Positions 45,772 through 57,448 are shown, numbered from the stretch's first letter. The stretch is 64,000 bases of DNA from Thalassotalea mangrovi (GCF_005116735.1 NZ_SWDB01000011.1:62001-126000), one strand, 5' to 3'. Numbers and translations are program-made. The notes: generated from the sequence alone by a model not told the origin.

Positions 45772-46779
45772 TTAAAAGGTTTTCACTTCAAGCTTTTGTA
45801 ATACATTGGCGAGTTGCTGATCATAAGGGGCTTCAAATTTTACCCGTTTATCATCTTTCGGATGGTTAAATTCAATACTTGCAGCATGCAGGAATAATCG
45901 TTTCAATCCTTTTTGCTGCATTTGTTCAGTAAAGTCTTCAGCACCATATTTACTGTCGCAGGCTATCGGATGCCCCTGACATTGACAGTGCACCCGAATC
46001 TGGTGAGTTCTGCCGGTAACCGGAAAGGCACGTACCAGGGTCGCACCGATGTAATGGGTTAATACTTTATAACGGGTTTCCGACTCTTTGCCCTGCAGAT
46101 TATCGACGACTACCACCCGCTCCCCAGACTTTAATTCATTCTTCTTAAGCCCTTCAGTTACCCGGGTAAGCTTATTTGACCAGTGGCCTTTAACCAGCGC
46201 GTGATAAAATTTCTGTACTTTTTTATCGCGTAACTGCTCATGCAGGTTTCTAAGTGTTGAACGTTTTTTGGCAACTACAAGACAGCCAGATGTATCCCGG
46301 TCCAGACGATGCACTAACTCCAGCATTTTCGCCTGGGGACGCAACGCCCGTAGCGCTTCAATTAAACCAAAACTAAGCCCGCTGCCGCCATGAACAGCCA
46401 TGCCCGATGGTTTGTTGATGACTATCAGGCAGTCGTCTTCAAAAATGATCTGTTTTTCCAGCGATGCGACTTTATTCAGTTGCGGTGAAACTTTCTCTGG
46501 ATTCTCCGGCAACCGTATTGGTGCGATGCGTACGATATCATCGAGTTGCAATCGATACTCAGGTTTGATGCGCTTTTTATTAACGCGAATTTCCCCTTTT
46601 CTCAGTAATCGGTAAATCATACTTTTCGGCACGCCTTTGAGGGTTTTCAACAGAAAGTTATCGACTCGCTGGCCATCACTTGCCTCATCAATTTGATGAT
46701 ATTGTACTTTTGAGCGGGGTTCACTGCTCACCTGGGCTTGGTTCGCCTTAGCGGAAGAATGGGTACTCACGTATCTCAC
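45772..46779 (-). CDS. rluC: 23S rRNA pseudouridine synthase RluC
   Basis: A 335-residue enzyme with an N-terminal S4 RNA-binding domain (about residues 37-95) and an RluA-type catalytic domain with the catalytic Asp in VHRLDRDTSGCLVVA. In E. coli RluC modifies positions 955, 2504 and 2580 of 23S rRNA. It is divergent from rne, as in E. coli. Confidence 0.95.
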   Translation of the reverse strand: MRYVSTHSSAKANQAQVSSEPRSKVQYHQIDEASDGQRVDNFLLKTLKGVPKSMIYRLLRKGEIRVNKKRIKPEYRLQLDDIVRIAPIRLPENPEKVSPQLNKVASLEKQIIFEDDCLIVINKPSGMAVHGGSGLSFGLIEALRALRPQAKMLELVHRLDRDTSGCLVVAKKRSTLRNLHEQLRDKKVQKFYHALVKGHWSNKLTRVTEGLKKNELKSGERVVVVDNLQGKESETRYKVLTHYIGATLVRAFPVTGRTHQIRVHCQCQGHPIACDSKYGAEDFTEQMQQKGLKRLFLHAASIEFNHPKDDKRVKFEAPYDQQLANVLQKLEVKTF

Positions 46780-46958
46780 ATAAAAATTAGCAACACTTAA
46801 GTGGCGATTTTAACACATGAATTATCAAGATGCTTTGTATTCTGGGTCCGATAATGGCGAGATTTGCCAGGATACGGCGACGAAGTCAGGGGATTGATAA
46901 TCACGGCAGTGTTAATTTGCTAATTTATCGAAGGTTAATAGTTGCCATAATCTACATT

Positions 46959-47236
46959 TTAGTGGGATAATAAACAGGTTATTGACGAAAATTCCAATAA
47001 CAAGTAGAAAACGAAGCTCTTTAAGAATTGTAAGAGGTTCGATGCGGCAACGTCCCTGTACACTTTTCGCAAGCCCCGAACCAATGGCTTGCCCGATACC
47101 TGGATAGCATTGCCCCTTGCTGGCTCTGATGTATGTAACTTATCGGAGTTTGCAGCATAAACATTGAATCCAGCACTAACGAGCAAAACTGAAGATAAGC
47201 ACAACACTGCGTTGAGTGTGAAAAGTTAATAAACAT
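46959..47236 (-). pseudogene. Possible frameshifted gene for a small secreted protein
   Basis: From ATG at 47236 the frame reads MFIN and shifts at 47226; adding one base there would give MFIKLFTLNAVLCLSSVLLV followed by SAGFNVYAANSDKL, a textbook signal peptide and cleavage site. As it stands the frame is stopped just upstream and can only begin at GTG 47207. The C-terminal end has no recognisable family. It lies in the rne leader region on the opposite strand, so a chance frame is a real alternative. Confidence 0.3.
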
Positions 47237-47312
47237 TACTGCCAGATAGCTGTTTTTATTGGCGATAATGTAAAGATAAACAAACAGATAATTAACAGAC
47301 CCAGAAATTACT

Positions 47313-47419
47313 GGTGTTGACACCCGTGAGGCTGACAACCCTCTGTTTGCTTAACCCATTAAGCAAAAATTGCCTGCACACCTGCATGTGTTGTGACAAT
47401 AAATAGAGTCACAAAATCA
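47313..47419 (+). promoter_or_regulatory. Structured 5' leader of rne
   Basis: Three successive hairpins precede the start: GGTGTTGACACC near 47313, a perfect TTTGCTTAA/TTAAGCAAA stem (47346-47354, 47359-47367), and TTGTGAC/GTCACAA (47391-47397, 47408-47414), the last ending 5 nt before the ATG. E. coli rne mRNA is autoregulated through hairpins in its long leader; this arrangement is compatible. The rest of the 640-nt gap (46780-47312) holds the possible pseudogene and promoters that I cannot place. Confidence 0.5.
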
Positions 47420-50400
47420 ATGAAACGCATGTTAATTAATGCTACTCAGTCGGAAGAGCTCCGCGTAGCACTTGTTGACGGCCAAAGCCTTTATGATCTT
47501 GATATCGAAAGCCCTGGTCACGAACAAAAAAAAGCCAATATTTATAAGGGTAAAATTACCCGCGTAGAACCCTCCTTAGAAGCTGCCTTTGTCGATTACG
47601 GCGCAGAACGCCACGGCTTCCTGCCAATGAAAGAGATTGCCAAGAGTTATTTCCCCCAAGGATATAGCTTTCAGGGTCGCCCAAATATCAAAGACATTTT
47701 AAGCGAAGGACAGGAAGTTATCGTTCAAATCGACAAAGAAGAACGAGGCCAGAAAGGTGCAGCATTAACGACTTTCATCAGCCTTGCCGGCAGTTATCTG
47801 GTATTAATGCCAAACAATCCACGCGCCGGTGGCATCTCTCGTCGCATTGAAGGCGATGAGCGGACCGAATTAAAAGAATCCTTAAGCAAACTCGATTTAC
47901 CGAAAGGCATGGGCCTGATTGTTCGTACCGCCGGTGTTGGTAAGGATTACGAAGAACTGGCGCACGATTTGAATGTATTGTTACATTACTGGCGTGCGAT
48001 TGACGACGTTGCAGGTAGCAAGCCAGCTCCGTTTCTGATTCACCAGGAAAGTAATGTCATCCTGCGTGCCATCCGCGACTATCTGCGCCGTGATATTGGC
48101 GAGATCATCATAGATCGTCCGAAAGTCTATGAAAGTATCAAAGAACACATCCAGTTAGTTCGTCCTGACTTTATCAACAAGGTTAAGTTGTACAATGGCG
48201 ATGTCCCATTGTTCACCCATTACCAGATAGAGTCGCAAATCGAGTCCGCATTCCAGCGTGAAGTTCGCTTACCATCCGGCGGGTCTATTGTTATCGATCC
48301 AACCGAAGCATTAACTTCCATCGACATCAACTCGGCGCGAGCCACTAAGGGTAGTGATATCGAAGAAACGGCGTTCAATACCAACCTTGAAGCCGCGGAA
48401 GAAATTGCCCGTCAATTACGTTTGCGTGACCTCGGTGGCCTTGTGGTTATTGATTTCATCGATATGACCCCGGTACGTCACCAGCGCGAAGTGGAAAATC
48501 GCATGCGTGAAGCAGTGCGTTCTGATCGTGCCCGAATTCAGTTGAGTCGTATTTCTCGCTTCGGTCTGTTAGAAATGTCACGACAACGTTTGAGACCTTC
48601 AATCGGTGAAACCAGCCAGGGCGCCTGCCCTCGCTGTAATGGTACCGGTCATGTGCGCGGTGTTGAATCACTGGCACTATCCGTACTGCGATTGATGGAA
48701 GAGGAAGCGATTAAGGACAAAACCAGTCAGGTGCACGCTCAGGTGCCAGTGCCGGTAGCCACCTATCTGCTGAACGAAAAACGTAATGCCGTTGGCCATA
48801 TCGAAAAACGCCACAACGTTAAAGTGCTGATTCTCCCGAATCAGAACATGGACACCCCGCAATATGAAGTGATTCGCGTCCGTGATGACGAATCAACGTC
48901 GCAAGCCAGTTATGAGATGAAAGTCGCTGAACCGGTTGCCGAAGAAGCGGTAATGCCAAAATTCCAGAAAGATGCTGTGAAGCGTGATGAACCTGTATTA
49001 CAGGGCATGACTGCTCCTAAAGCTGCACCGGCGAAGAAAAAAGAGCCGAAGCAAGAAAAGTCAACAGGGTTGTTTGCCGCTATTGCCGCCTTTTTCGCGT
49101 CATTATTTGCCAGCGAAGAAAAGCCGAAAGCAAAATCTAAACAACAACCTCGTCAGCGTTCAGGACAGGACACGCGTGAGCGCAGACAGCGCAAACCGCG
49201 TCAGCAACAACGCCGCAATCGCAGCCAGGATAAGCGCGATAATGTTAAAGACAACAAAGTAGCGGACAAAGAGCAAAGTCAAACCCAGTCTCGCGGAACT
49301 AAAAAGCCAGCAAAACGTGCGCCTGAGAAACAACAGGACAAAGTTGTCAAAGAAGAAAAAGTTGCCGAGCGTCGTCAGCGTCGCAACACCCGTAAGAAGG
49401 TTCGTATTAACGAGCAAACAACTGAGCAAGCGGTAACGGAAAAACAAGCGGATAATCAACCGCAAGCTCAACAGGAAAGTAAGCCGGCGAATAAAGACAA
49501 AGCGGCTAAAGGTCCACGTCGACAAAGTCAGAAAAAACCGGTTGCGGAAAAGACTGCGGATGCCCAGGCAGAAGCTGCTAAGACTGAAGATGTAATCAGC
49601 AGTGAGTCAGAGTCAAACAATGATATCAAGACTGATAGCAAGGAAGGCAAAAGCAGAAGCCGTCGTTCACCTCGTCACCTGCGCTCACACGGCCAGCGTC
49701 GCCGCAAAGAGAAAGAGCAAACTGGTGATACCAACGCAGCTGAAGACGCAGCAACGGAGCAAAAATCGGTAGATGATGCAGTGGTAGCCCGTTATCCGTC
49801 AGCAGCGGACAGTGACGATGCGATGCAGACATCATTGGATTTAAGTCATGAGCCACAGCAACCTGCGGCTGCGCAGAATCAGGAACTTAATGAAATGCCT
49901 GAACGCAAGCCTGTGGAGCCAACTGAGGCTGAACAAAGTGCGCAACTTGAATTGGCAATGACAGCACAGGCCGAAGCATCGCAAGCAGGTGAGGCAGCTA
50001 AGAGCACCGATAGCAACGCTGCAACAGATTCAGCTACGGATGAACAACCACAGCCGTCACAACAAGTGGCTGATGACAGTGCCAGTGATGAAGTGAAAAC
50101 TGAGCCGCAACCCAAGCCAGTTATATCCGACACTGAAACAGTTGTTACTGATGAGGTAAAGGTTAGTGAGCAAGAGCAAGAGCAAGAGCAAGAGCAAGTA
50201 GTCAGCGTGGCCGATAACGAAGACACCGCTGAGACTGAAGTGAAGGCTGATCCTGCTCCTGTTACAGCACAGACAACTGATGCGACAGACGAGATGGTTA
50301 AAGACGATACAGCATCAACAGCGAAAACTGTAACCGCAAAGGTTCACCGCCCAGGTGGTCATGCTGCTGCACCAATGACGAAGCCTGAAATGGCCGTCAT

Positions 50401-50530
50401 TGATGTTAATGCTGAACTGCCTACCTCGGCACTGGCCTCGGATGAGCGTGTTGAATTTGTTCGTTCGGACAAGCTCGCGACACAGGCGTTCGCCACCAAC
50501 CACAGCTCTGCCGGTCCAACCAAACCCTAA
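47420..50530 (+). CDS. rne: Ribonuclease E
   Basis: 1036 residues from ATG 47420 ([20 protein letters not shown]). The catalytic half has the S1 domain (about 35-120), the metal-binding Asp residues in [10 protein letters not shown] and VVIDFIDM, and the zinc link CPRCNGTG. The C-terminal half is disordered: a membrane-binding amphipathic helix ([15 protein letters not shown]), Arg-rich RNA-binding segments ([16 protein letters not shown]) and a final [11 protein letters not shown] similar to the PNPase-binding tail of E. coli. It is the scaffold of the RNA degradosome and likely regulates its own mRNA through the leader. Confidence 0.96.
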   Translation: MKRMLINATQSEELRVALVDGQSLYDLDIESPGHEQKKANIYKGKITRVEPSLEAAFVDYGAERHGFLPMKEIAKSYFPQGYSFQGRPNIKDILSEGQEVIVQIDKEERGQKGAALTTFISLAGSYLVLMPNNPRAGGISRRIEGDERTELKESLSKLDLPKGMGLIVRTAGVGKDYEELAHDLNVLLHYWRAIDDVAGSKPAPFLIHQESNVILRAIRDYLRRDIGEIIIDRPKVYESIKEHIQLVRPDFINKVKLYNGDVPLFTHYQIESQIESAFQREVRLPSGGSIVIDPTEALTSIDINSARATKGSDIEETAFNTNLEAAEEIARQLRLRDLGGLVVIDFIDMTPVRHQREVENRMREAVRSDRARIQLSRISRFGLLEMSRQRLRPSIGETSQGACPRCNGTGHVRGVESLALSVLRLMEEEAIKDKTSQVHAQVPVPVATYLLNEKRNAVGHIEKRHNVKVLILPNQNMDTPQYEVIRVRDDESTSQASYEMKVAEPVAEEAVMPKFQKDAVKRDEPVLQGMTAPKAAPAKKKEPKQEKSTGLFAAIAAFFASLFASEEKPKAKSKQQPRQRSGQDTRERRQRKPRQQQRRNRSQDKRDNVKDNKVADKEQSQTQSRGTKKPAKRAPEKQQDKVVKEEKVAERRQRRNTRKKVRINEQTTEQAVTEKQADNQPQAQQESKPANKDKAAKGPRRQSQKKPVAEKTADAQAEAAKTEDVISSESESNNDIKTDSKEGKSRSRRSPRHLRSHGQRRRKEKEQTGDTNAAEDAATEQKSVDDAVVARYPSAADSDDAMQTSLDLSHEPQQPAAAQNQELNEMPERKPVEPTEAEQSAQLELAMTAQAEASQAGEAAKSTDSNAATDSATDEQPQPSQQVADDSASDEVKTEPQPKPVISDTETVVTDEVKVSEQEQEQEQEQVVSVADNEDTAETEVKADPAPVTAQTTDATDEMVKDDTASTAKTVTAKVHRPGGHAAAPMTKPEMAVIDVNAELPTSALASDERVEFVRSDKLATQAFATNHSSAGPTKP
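50168..50197 (+). repeat. GAGCAA hexamer repeat inside rne
   Basis: Five exact tandem copies of GAGCAA encode Glu-Gln repeats in the disordered tail. Copy-number changes would stay in frame, so length polymorphism is tolerable. Confidence 0.95.
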
Positions 50531-50554
50531 CCGGCAACAGCACTTGTGAAAAGT

Positions 50555-50582
50555 AAAAACGCCAGTCTATGACTGGCGTTTT
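50555..50582. terminator. Bidirectional terminator between rne and comEA
   Basis: A 12-bp stem AAAACGCCAGTC/GACTGGCGTTTT with a TAT loop lies 25 nt past the rne stop. It also has a T run on the minus strand, so it can end comEA as well. Confidence 0.85.
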
Positions 50583-50596
50583 GCCCCCTTCCCTGA

Positions 50597-50893
50597 CTAA
50601 ATTCGTAATAACTTAGCATTCTTCATCAGAAACTTTTCACCAATGCCTTTCACATTTAACAACTGTTTTACGTCGGTAAAAGGACCATTGGCTTCACGAT
50701 AATCAATAATAGCCTGAGCTTTCTTTGCACCCAGGCCTTTAATCGCTTGCAACTGACTAACATCGGCCTTATTTAAATCAACCGTTGCCATCACCTCAGA
50801 CTCAGTTGTTACTGTCTCAGCGGCGTAGACGTAATTACTAATGCCTACACTTGCAATGAATGACAATACAACTGCGAACAATAATTTCTTCAT
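50597..50893 (-). CDS. comEA: ComEA-like helix-hairpin-helix DNA-binding protein
   Basis: A 98-residue secreted protein with a signal peptide ending VYAAE (about residue 25) and a double helix-hairpin-helix domain (VDLNKADVSQLQAIKGLGAKK, of which ADVSQLQAIKGLGAKKA is diagnostic). It binds incoming DNA in the periplasm during natural transformation; in Vibrio ComEA drives uptake. It stands alone between rne and pyrF. Confidence 0.9.
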   Translation of the reverse strand: MKKLLFAVVLSFIASVGISNYVYAAETVTTESEVMATVDLNKADVSQLQAIKGLGAKKAQAIIDYREANGPFTDVKQLLNVKGIGEKFLMKNAKLLRI

Positions 50894-51012
50894 AATATTT
50901 TCCTTTATAGCAAATAACGTTCATGGCGCTTTAATGCGGAAAACAGCCATGGCGTGACCACCCCATGTGGTTCTTTTTTAGCATAGAAAATATTTAATCA
51001 TTTTTTATGACG

Positions 51013-51045
51013 AAAAAAAAAGCTACCTGATTAGGTAGCTTTTTT
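51013..51045 (-). terminator. Rho-independent terminator after pyrF
   Basis: AAAAGCTACCT/AGGTAGCTTTT with a GATT loop and runs of A and T on both sides. It ends the lapA-lapB-pyrF transcript, 24 nt past the pyrF stop. Confidence 0.88.
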
Positions 51046-51068
51046 CCATATCGATATTCAATGACTTA

Positions 51069-51770
51069 TCAGGACTGCAACGAACGATTAATTTGTTCTA
51101 ATACCGCTGCCGGATCGTCTGCTTTGGTAATAGGTCTGCCAATGACCAGGTAATCCACACCGACGGAAACCGCTTCAGGCGGGGTCATGATGCGCTTTTG
51201 GTCATCACTGCTGGCCCCCTCAGGGCGAATGCCGGGAGTTACCAGCTTAAAGTCGGCTCCCAGCGTTTGTTTTAACAATTGTGCTTCCTGAGCGGAGCAC
51301 ACAACACCATCAAGTCCCGATTTTTGCACTAATTTTGCCAATGCCAGTACCTGTTGCTCCGGAGTCTTTTCGATGCCCAACTCCTGCAAATCTTCGGCAC
51401 CCATGCTGGTTAACACCGTAACTGCGATTAACAATGGTGCCTTATCGCCAAAACGCTCCAGCTCCTGTTTAGCACGTCGCATCATCTGTGTACCACCAGA
51501 GGCATGTACGTTAACCATCCAGACACCAAGTTCGGCCGCTGCAGCCACCGCTTTAGCGACCGTATTCGGAATATCATGGAATTTTAAGTCTAAAAACACA
51601 TCGAAACCGCGTGCGGTCAATGTTTTGACAAATTCAGGACCAAAATGAGTGAACATCTCCTTGCCAACCTTTAAGCGACATTGAGATGGTTGTATTTTTT
51701 CGACGAACGCTAACGCGTCAGCTTGATTGGCAAAATCCAGGGCAACGACAACCTTAGGATCTAATGACAT
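51069..51770 (-). CDS. pyrF: Orotidine 5'-phosphate decarboxylase
   Basis: 233 residues from ATG 51770 ([20 protein letters not shown]); the frame is open to 51818 inside lapB without family support. The catalytic Asp-Lys cluster is in [13 protein letters not shown]. It makes UMP. The start lies 5 nt after the lapB stop, so the lapAB-pyrF arrangement, common in gammaproteobacteria, is preserved. Confidence 0.96.
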   Translation of the reverse strand: MSLDPKVVVALDFANQADALAFVEKIQPSQCRLKVGKEMFTHFGPEFVKTLTARGFDVFLDLKFHDIPNTVAKAVAAAAELGVWMVNVHASGGTQMMRRAKQELERFGDKAPLLIAVTVLTSMGAEDLQELGIEKTPEQQVLALAKLVQKSGLDGVVCSAQEAQLLKQTLGADFKLVTPGIRPEGASSDDQKRIMTPPEAVSVGVDYLVIGRPITKADDPAAVLEQINRSLQS

Positions 51771-51775
51771 AAACT

Positions 51776-52945
51776 TTACTCTCCTTCCAAACCTCTGACC
51801 GGTTTGATTTGTTCCCAATCATGACAGGACGGGCAAGACCAATAATGAACACCGCTGTTAAAGCCGCAATTTCGGCAACTGTACCTGGGCCGAAGTTTTA
51901 AATAAGCAGTAACCAGCTCTTTGATTACATCCAGGGATTCCTGCTGAGTTTGCTGATTTTCCTCATTAATTTGCATTTTCACGAAATGCTTAAAACCTCT
52001 GATGGTCGGCCGACGATGTAGTGCAGATAGCAAATACTCGACAGCTTGTTGTGAGGAAAAATTCTCCTGCAAATAATCAAGATACGTAATGAGTGCGGTG
52101 CTACTGCCAGTTTTCTCAAATACTGATTTGATAAACGGGTAAAACTCGTCCTGATGGTCACTCTTCATGTAACAGGCGCGCATTCTATCAATTACGTCGG
52201 GAAAAAACTCCTGATCCTGTAAAAATATTTCCTGGTAGCACTGACAGGCTTCGTTATATTGTTGCGAATTTTCGTAGACTTTCGCCATCGTCACTTTTGC
52301 GCGGCTGGAATTAGGATTTAAATCTAAGGCATGCTGAAGCAATTCTAACTCTTTTATGTACTCATCTTCCTGCATCGCCAGTTCAGCAAGCTCACAATAA
52401 AAGTTGGCCAGTGAGTGCATAAGTTTTTTATCGCCACTTTTCCGAATCGCCTTTTCCAGGCTTAAGCCTTTTTGCCAGTCTTTTGTCGACAGGTAAATTT
52501 GCAGTAGATAGGAGAGTGCCTTAACCGCATAGGTGTCTGTCTTAATCAGTTTTAGAAACATCTTTTCCGCGCGATCAAACAAACCCGCGCTATGAAAATC
52601 CCGACCGAGTTCGAATGCGGCCTGTTGTTTTTCCTGATCGGAGAGCATGGGTTGACGGATCAGATATTCATGCACCTTCAACGCCCGGTCGAGTTCACCC
52701 CGGCGGCGAAACAGGTTCGCCATCGCGAAGTGGGCTTCAACCGTATCATCTTCATGTTTCAGCGCTTCGAGCAGATATTCAATTGCCTTGTCCTGTTGAT
52801 TGGACAACAGGTAATTCAAACCTGTGGAATATTTAATGGAAAGCGATTCTTTGGCGGTTTGATCTTTTTGTTTGATGCTATTTCTTCCCATAAACCAGCC
52901 GTAGCCGACGGCAACAGGAAGTAATAAAAAAAGCAGTTCAAACAT
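51776..52945 (-). CDS. lapB: Lipopolysaccharide assembly protein LapB
   Basis: A 389-residue protein with an N-terminal membrane helix (residues 2-18), a chain of TPR units (about 40-340) and a C-terminal rubredoxin-like zinc knuckle (YSCRNCGF and [11 protein letters not shown]). LapB/YciM directs FtsH-mediated turnover of LpxC and so sets lipopolysaccharide output. lapA lies 34 nt upstream. Confidence 0.95.
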   Translation of the reverse strand: MFELLFLLLPVAVGYGWFMGRNSIKQKDQTAKESLSIKYSTGLNYLLSNQQDKAIEYLLEALKHEDDTVEAHFAMANLFRRRGELDRALKVHEYLIRQPMLSDQEKQQAAFELGRDFHSAGLFDRAEKMFLKLIKTDTYAVKALSYLLQIYLSTKDWQKGLSLEKAIRKSGDKKLMHSLANFYCELAELAMQEDEYIKELELLQHALDLNPNSSRAKVTMAKVYENSQQYNEACQCYQEIFLQDQEFFPDVIDRMRACYMKSDHQDEFYPFIKSVFEKTGSSTALITYLDYLQENFSSQQAVEYLLSALHRRPTIRGFKHFVKMQINEENQQTQQESLDVIKELVTAYLKLRPRYSCRNCGFNSGVHYWSCPSCHDWEQIKPVRGLEGE

Positions 52946-52979
52946 GATATTCGATTCTTATAAGGCGGGTTAAACCCGT

Positions 52980-53198
52980 TTATTTTCGTTTTAATCGACG
53001 AGCCATGGAAAACAATGTCGAGATGACGAAGCCAATCAAAAAACCAATAAAGGTAAACAGGCTCACGGCTTGCGACACACTGATTTCAGACTTGGCAATA
53101 ATGTAATTTAATTCAATAAGTTGTTCATTCTGGCTGCCAAACACAAAGGCAACTGCCAGGAGTATAAATAGAAATACAATTGAAATAAATAATTTCAC
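52980..53198 (-). CDS. lapA: Lipopolysaccharide assembly protein A (DUF1049)
   Basis: 72 residues from GTG at 53198, chosen because GGGGAG lies 6 nt upstream and the product begins MKLFISIVFLF, aligning with E. coli LapA; the ATG at 53228 is the alternative. Two membrane helices (residues 3-19 and about 42-62) enclose a short NEQLIELNYIIA loop. LapA works with LapB in the inner membrane. Confidence 0.88.
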   Translation of the reverse strand: MKLFISIVFLFILLAVAFVFGSQNEQLIELNYIIAKSEISVSQAVSLFTFIGFLIGFVISTLFSMARRLKRK

Positions 53199-53249
53199 TG
53201 GAAACTCCCCGCTTTCAACACCCATCATCCGATGGTCAATGCAATCATT

Positions 53250-53282
53250 AAAAAAAAGGCATGCTATATAGCATGCCTTTTT
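53250..53282 (-). terminator. Rho-independent terminator after ihfB
   Basis: A near-continuous palindrome AAGGCATGCTATATAGCATG and its completion, with A and T runs on either side, 16 nt past the ihfB stop. It can act in both directions and separates rpsA-ihfB from lapAB. Confidence 0.88.
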
Positions 53283-53298
53283 CTGTCATATTCTGCAA

Positions 53299-53586
53299 TT
53301 AAGCTAATGAAAGATTTACTCTTTCTCTCAACTCTTTACCCGGCTTAAAATGTGGAACATATTTACCCGATAGGTCAACAGATTCCCCAGTTTTGGGGTT
53401 GCGTCCAACCCGAGGAGCGCGATAATGTAGCGAAAAGCTGCCAAAACCCCGAATTTCAATACGGTCACCGCTTTCCAGGGTTTCCGCCATCATTTCCAGA
53501 ATTTCCTTAGTGGCTGCTTCTACATCCTTAGCTGACAAGTGATCCATCTTATCAATTAACTTCTCAATGAGTTCTGACTTGGTCAT
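53299..53586 (-). CDS. ihfB: Integration host factor subunit beta
   Basis: A 95-residue DNA-bending protein of the HU/IHF family. The beta-arm [15 protein letters not shown] with the intercalating proline is intact. It pairs with IhfA (encoded elsewhere). It follows rpsA by 81 nt, as in E. coli. Confidence 0.96.
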   Translation of the reverse strand: MTKSELIEKLIDKMDHLSAKDVEAATKEILEMMAETLESGDRIEIRGFGSFSLHYRAPRVGRNPKTGESVDLSGKYVPHFKPGKELRERVNLSLA

Positions 53587-53667
53587 TTGACCTCCAGTTC
53601 ATCTTGGCGCTAGCCGATGGATTAGAGATTGAGGAGGCATTAAACACCTCCTCACCTAAGAGCTAAA

Positions 53668-55329
53668 TTAGCCTTTAGCGTTTTTAAATGCTTCTGCCAT
53701 CGCGCTCAAACCAGTGTCTTCTGCCTGGTTCAAGTTTTCCATCGCTGAACGTTCTTCAGCCTGGTCTTTCGCTTTGATAGATAGGCTGATAGCACGGTTC
53801 TTACGGTCAACACCAACGAACTTAGCTTCAACACTGTCACCTACAGAAAGTTCTGTAGATGCATCTTCAATACGGTCACGAGAGATGTCAGATACACGGA
53901 TGTAACCTTCAACGCCTTCCGCCAGAGTTACCTTAGCACCCTTAGCGTCAACTTCAGCTACAGTACCAGTAACAATAGCACCTTTTTTGTTGTCTGTCAG
54001 ATACATATTGAACGGATCGTCTTCAGTTTGCTTAACGCCTAAAGAGATACGCTCACGCTCTGGATCCACCTGTAATACAACAGCTGAGATCTCATCGCCT
54101 TTCTTGTATTCACGAACAACTTCTTCACCGCCATTCCAAGAAATGTCAGACAGGTGAACAAGGCCATCAATACCGCCGTCAAGACCGATGAAGATACCGA
54201 AGTCAGTGATTGACTTGATCTTACCAGTAACTTTGTCACCCTTGTTGAAGTTCTTAGCGAACTCTTCCCATGGGTTCGGGATACATTGCTTAAGACCCAG
54301 AGAAATACGACGACGCTCTTCATCGATTTCAAGAACCATAACTTCAACTTCGTCACCCAGGTTAACAACCTTAGATGGGTGGATGTTTTTGTTAGTCCAA
54401 TCCATTTCAGAAACGTGAACAAGACCTTCAACGCCTTCCTGGATTTCAACGAAACAACCGTAGTCAGTCAGGTTAGTTACGCGGCCAGTCAGTTTAGAAC
54501 CTTCTGGGAAACGGTTAGCAATAGCTGCCCATGGATCTTCGCCCAACTGCTTCATACCTAGTGATACACGAGTACGCTCGCGGTCAAACTTAAGTACTTT
54601 AACTGGGATTTCGTCACCAACGTTAACGATTTCACTTGGGTGCTTAACACGCTTCCAAGCCATGTCAGTGATGTGTAACAGACCATCGATGCCGCCAAGA
54701 TCAACGAACGCACCGTAGTCTGTAAGGTTCTTAACGATACCTTTAACTTCTTGGCCTTCCTGCAGAGACTCAAGTAGTTGATCACGCTCAACACTGCTTT
54801 CAGATTCGATAACAGCACGACGAGATACAACAACGTTATTACGCTTCTGATCAAGCTTAATAACTTTGAATTCTAGATCTTTACCTTCCAGGTGAGTCGT
54901 GTCACGTACTGGACGAACATCAACTAATGAACCTGGTAAGAACGCACGAATGTTGCTAACTTCAACAGTGAAGCCGCCTTTAACTTTACCGTTGATAACA
55001 CCGGTAACAGTCTCTTTTTCTTCGTAAGCTTTTTCAAGGAACTGCCAAGCTTCGTAACGCTTAGCGTCATCACGAGAAAGAATAGTTTCACCGAAACCAT
55101 CATCTGTAGCTTTTAGAGATACGTCAACTTCATCACCAACAGCAACTTCTACTTCACCAGCAGAGTTTTTGAATTGGTCGATTGAAACAACAGACTCAGA
55201 TTTAAGACCTGCATCAACTAATACGTTGTCTTTTTCAATACGTACAACAGTACCTTTAATGATGGAACCAGGACGAGTTTCGATTTCTTTTAAGCTTTCT
55301 TCAAAAAGCTGTGCAAAATTTTCAGTCAT
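53668..55329 (-). CDS. rpsA: 30S ribosomal protein S1
   Basis: A 553-residue protein of six S1 RNA-binding domains; repeated motifs such as [20 protein letters not shown] and [20 protein letters not shown] mark domains 3 and 4. Length matches E. coli (557). It recruits mRNAs to the ribosome. The codon usage is strongly biased, fitting very high expression. It follows cmk by 105 nt. Confidence 0.97.
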   Translation of the reverse strand: MTENFAQLFEESLKEIETRPGSIIKGTVVRIEKDNVLVDAGLKSESVVSIDQFKNSAGEVEVAVGDEVDVSLKATDDGFGETILSRDDAKRYEAWQFLEKAYEEKETVTGVINGKVKGGFTVEVSNIRAFLPGSLVDVRPVRDTTHLEGKDLEFKVIKLDQKRNNVVVSRRAVIESESSVERDQLLESLQEGQEVKGIVKNLTDYGAFVDLGGIDGLLHITDMAWKRVKHPSEIVNVGDEIPVKVLKFDRERTRVSLGMKQLGEDPWAAIANRFPEGSKLTGRVTNLTDYGCFVEIQEGVEGLVHVSEMDWTNKNIHPSKVVNLGDEVEVMVLEIDEERRRISLGLKQCIPNPWEEFAKNFNKGDKVTGKIKSITDFGIFIGLDGGIDGLVHLSDISWNGGEEVVREYKKGDEISAVVLQVDPERERISLGVKQTEDDPFNMYLTDNKKGAIVTGTVAEVDAKGAKVTLAEGVEGYIRVSDISRDRIEDASTELSVGDSVEAKFVGVDRKNRAISLSIKAKDQAEERSAMENLNQAEDTGLSAMAEAFKNAKG

Positions 55330-55434
55330 AACTTGTAAGTTAACTCAGTTATTAATCCACTCAACTACCTGTTTCGTGGGGTTGTTAAAAAAGTTCACTC
55401 TCTTCCCTGTAGCGAACTACTTTGCATGGAATCG

Positions 55435-56121
55435 TTAAAATTCCGACAATTTTTCATTGGCAAACGCCAGTATTTTTTCCACCACCTGGGTAATACTCAG
55501 GTCGGTAGAATCTACCAGCAGCGCCCCTTCTGCAGGCAACAAGGGCGCAACAGAACGATTTTGATCTCGCTCATCTCGCTGTTTGATGTCCGCCAAAAGG
55601 CGCCCGATGTTAACATCAATGCCCTTCTCTTGCAACTGCAACATGCGGCGTTTCGCCCGTTCTTCCGGGCTTGCGGTTAAAAACACTTTTACCGGCGCAT
55701 CGGGAAATACCACAGTGCCCATATCACGACCATCGGCGAGGAGGCCAGGCATCTGTTTAAACGCACGTTGACGCCTTAATAACGCTTCGCGTACTCTGGG
55801 AAATGCCGCAACTTTGGATGCGATGGCACCAATTTCTTCGGTTCGAATTACGTTGGTGACGTCTTCGCCCTCGAGCAGAACCCGAGCTTCGCCTTTAGGC
55901 TGTATTTCAAATTCTACATCCAGATGCGATGCCAGGGGAATTAATGCTTCCTCACTGTCGATATCGATATTGTGGTGATTTGTTGCAACCGCCAGCACAC
56001 GATAAATGGCACCGCTATCCAATAAGTTCCACCCTAACTGTTCCGCCACAATCCTGGCGACGGTTCCCTTGCCAGCTCCGCTGGGACCATCAATGGTGAT
56101 TAAAGGGATTTGTTCATTCAT
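55435..56121 (-). CDS. cmk: Cytidylate kinase
   Basis: A 228-residue kinase acting on CMP and dCMP. The P-loop is [13 protein letters not shown] and the [15 protein letters not shown] and SPEERAKRR segments are typical. The start overlaps aroA by 8 nt, giving the conserved aroA-cmk-rpsA order. Confidence 0.96.
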   Translation of the reverse strand: MNEQIPLITIDGPSGAGKGTVARIVAEQLGWNLLDSGAIYRVLAVATNHHNIDIDSEEALIPLASHLDVEFEIQPKGEARVLLEGEDVTNVIRTEEIGAIASKVAAFPRVREALLRRQRAFKQMPGLLADGRDMGTVVFPDAPVKVFLTASPEERAKRRMLQLQEKGIDVNIGRLLADIKQRDERDQNRSVAPLLPAEGALLVDSTDLSITQVVEKILAFANEKLSEF

Positions 56122-57448
56122 TTACTATTTCCTGAGTAATGTTTAGTCCCACTTCATTAGCCAGTTCAACAAAAACCGGGAATGATGTGGCGACGTTATC
56201 GCAATCCAATATATGAATTGTACCACTAGAGCGCAGTGAACCGATAGCAAAAGCCATCGCAATTCTGTGATCATGCTGACTATCAACGGTACCGGTTGTT
56301 AACTGACCACCAACGATATCGATACCATCAGCGTAAACCTGACAATCTATACCCAGTATTTCAAGGCCGTCGGCCATCGCCTGTATACGATCGCTCTCTT
56401 TCACTCGAAGCTCTTCGGCATTTCTTAATCGGGTAACACCTTTAGCGCAGGCGGCGGCAATAAATATAGCCGGGAACTCATCAATAGCAAGAGGAACATC
56501 GGCATCATCGATATCACAACCATGCAGTTCACTTGCATGAACGATTAAGTCTGCGACAGGCTCATCCCCCGCCTTACGCTCATTAATAATTTCGATATCT
56601 GCGCCCATCTTAGCAACGATGTTAAGCACACCAATTCGCGTTGGGTTCATACCGACATTACGTAATGTCAACGTGCCCTGGCGAGCAATTAAACCGGCGA
56701 TGATAAAGAACGTTGCCGAAGAAATATCACCAGGTACGGTAATATCACAGGCCTTCAATTTACTGCCACCGGTCAATGATACCTGGTTTCCATCTACGCT
56801 GACCGGGTAACCAAATGCCTTTAACATGCGCTCAGTATGATCGCGGGTAATGCCAGGTTCGGTCACAACGGTGGTACCTTGTGCATACATGCCCGCTAAC
56901 AACACACAGGATTTAACCTGTGCAGAGGCCATAGGCAACGGATAATGAATGGCGTTCATAGAGTCGCCGCCAGCAATGTTCAGAGGAGGCGTTCCGTCAT
57001 CAGCGGCACGGATACTAGCACCCATTTGTTGCAACGGTGTGACAACCCGCATCATTGGTCGCTTATTTAGCGAGGCATCGCCAATCATTTCACTGGCAAA
57101 CGCCTGCCCTGCCAGGATGCCCGATAGCAGACGGATGGATGTGCCGGAATTACCAACATCGATAGCTTGTTCAGGCGCCTTTAGCCCATGCATTCCTACG
57201 CCATGAACTACCACATTATTCTGCTCATCCGGGCCTTCAATGTTTACTCCCATTGCTTTAAAAGCATTCATGGTTGCCAGGCAGTCCTGTCCAGGTAAGA
57301 ATCCATAAATATGACTGGTTCCTTCCGCGAGCGAGGCGAACATAATCGACCGGTGAGAAATAGATTTGTCACCTGGGATGCGAATGTCACCACTAACCGG
57401 ACCCGCCGGCTTGGCATGAAACATCAGGGAGGAGGAAGGTTGATTCAT
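56114..57448 (-). CDS. aroA: 3-phosphoshikimate 1-carboxyvinyltransferase (EPSP synthase)
   Basis: A 444-residue shikimate-pathway enzyme. N-terminal [17 protein letters not shown] with the catalytic lysine, [11 protein letters not shown], and [15 protein letters not shown] are present. The NSGTSIRL segment and GDKSISHR suggest the class II-like EPSPS rather than the E. coli type (NAGTAMRP). The start may be ATG 57448 or the in-frame ATG at 57424. It lies 48 nt after serC. Confidence 0.95.
   Translation of the reverse strand: MNQPSSSLMFHAKPAGPVSGDIRIPGDKSISHRSIMFASLAEGTSHIYGFLPGQDCLATMNAFKAMGVNIEGPDEQNNVVVHGVGMHGLKAPEQAIDVGNSGTSIRLLSGILAGQAFASEMIGDASLNKRPMMRVVTPLQQMGASIRAADDGTPPLNIAGGDSMNAIHYPLPMASAQVKSCVLLAGMYAQGTTVVTEPGITRDHTERMLKAFGYPVSVDGNQVSLTGGSKLKACDITVPGDISSATFFIIAGLIARQGTLTLRNVGMNPTRIGVLNIVAKMGADIEIINERKAGDEPVADLIVHASELHGCDIDDADVPLAIDEFPAIFIAAACAKGVTRLRNAEELRVKESDRIQAMADGLEILGIDCQVYADGIDIVGGQLTTGTVDSQHDHRIAMAFAIGSLRSSGTIHILDCDNVATSFPVFVELANEVGLNITQEIVNE

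Noticed and set aside
49160-50226. Long open frames antisense to rne
   Set aside because: They mirror the low-complexity Glu/Gln/Ala-rich tail of RNase E; composition alone explains them.
53714-55169. Several open frames antisense and in other frames of rpsA
   Set aside because: Strong codon bias of rpsA leaves other frames open; no starts with ribosome-binding sites.
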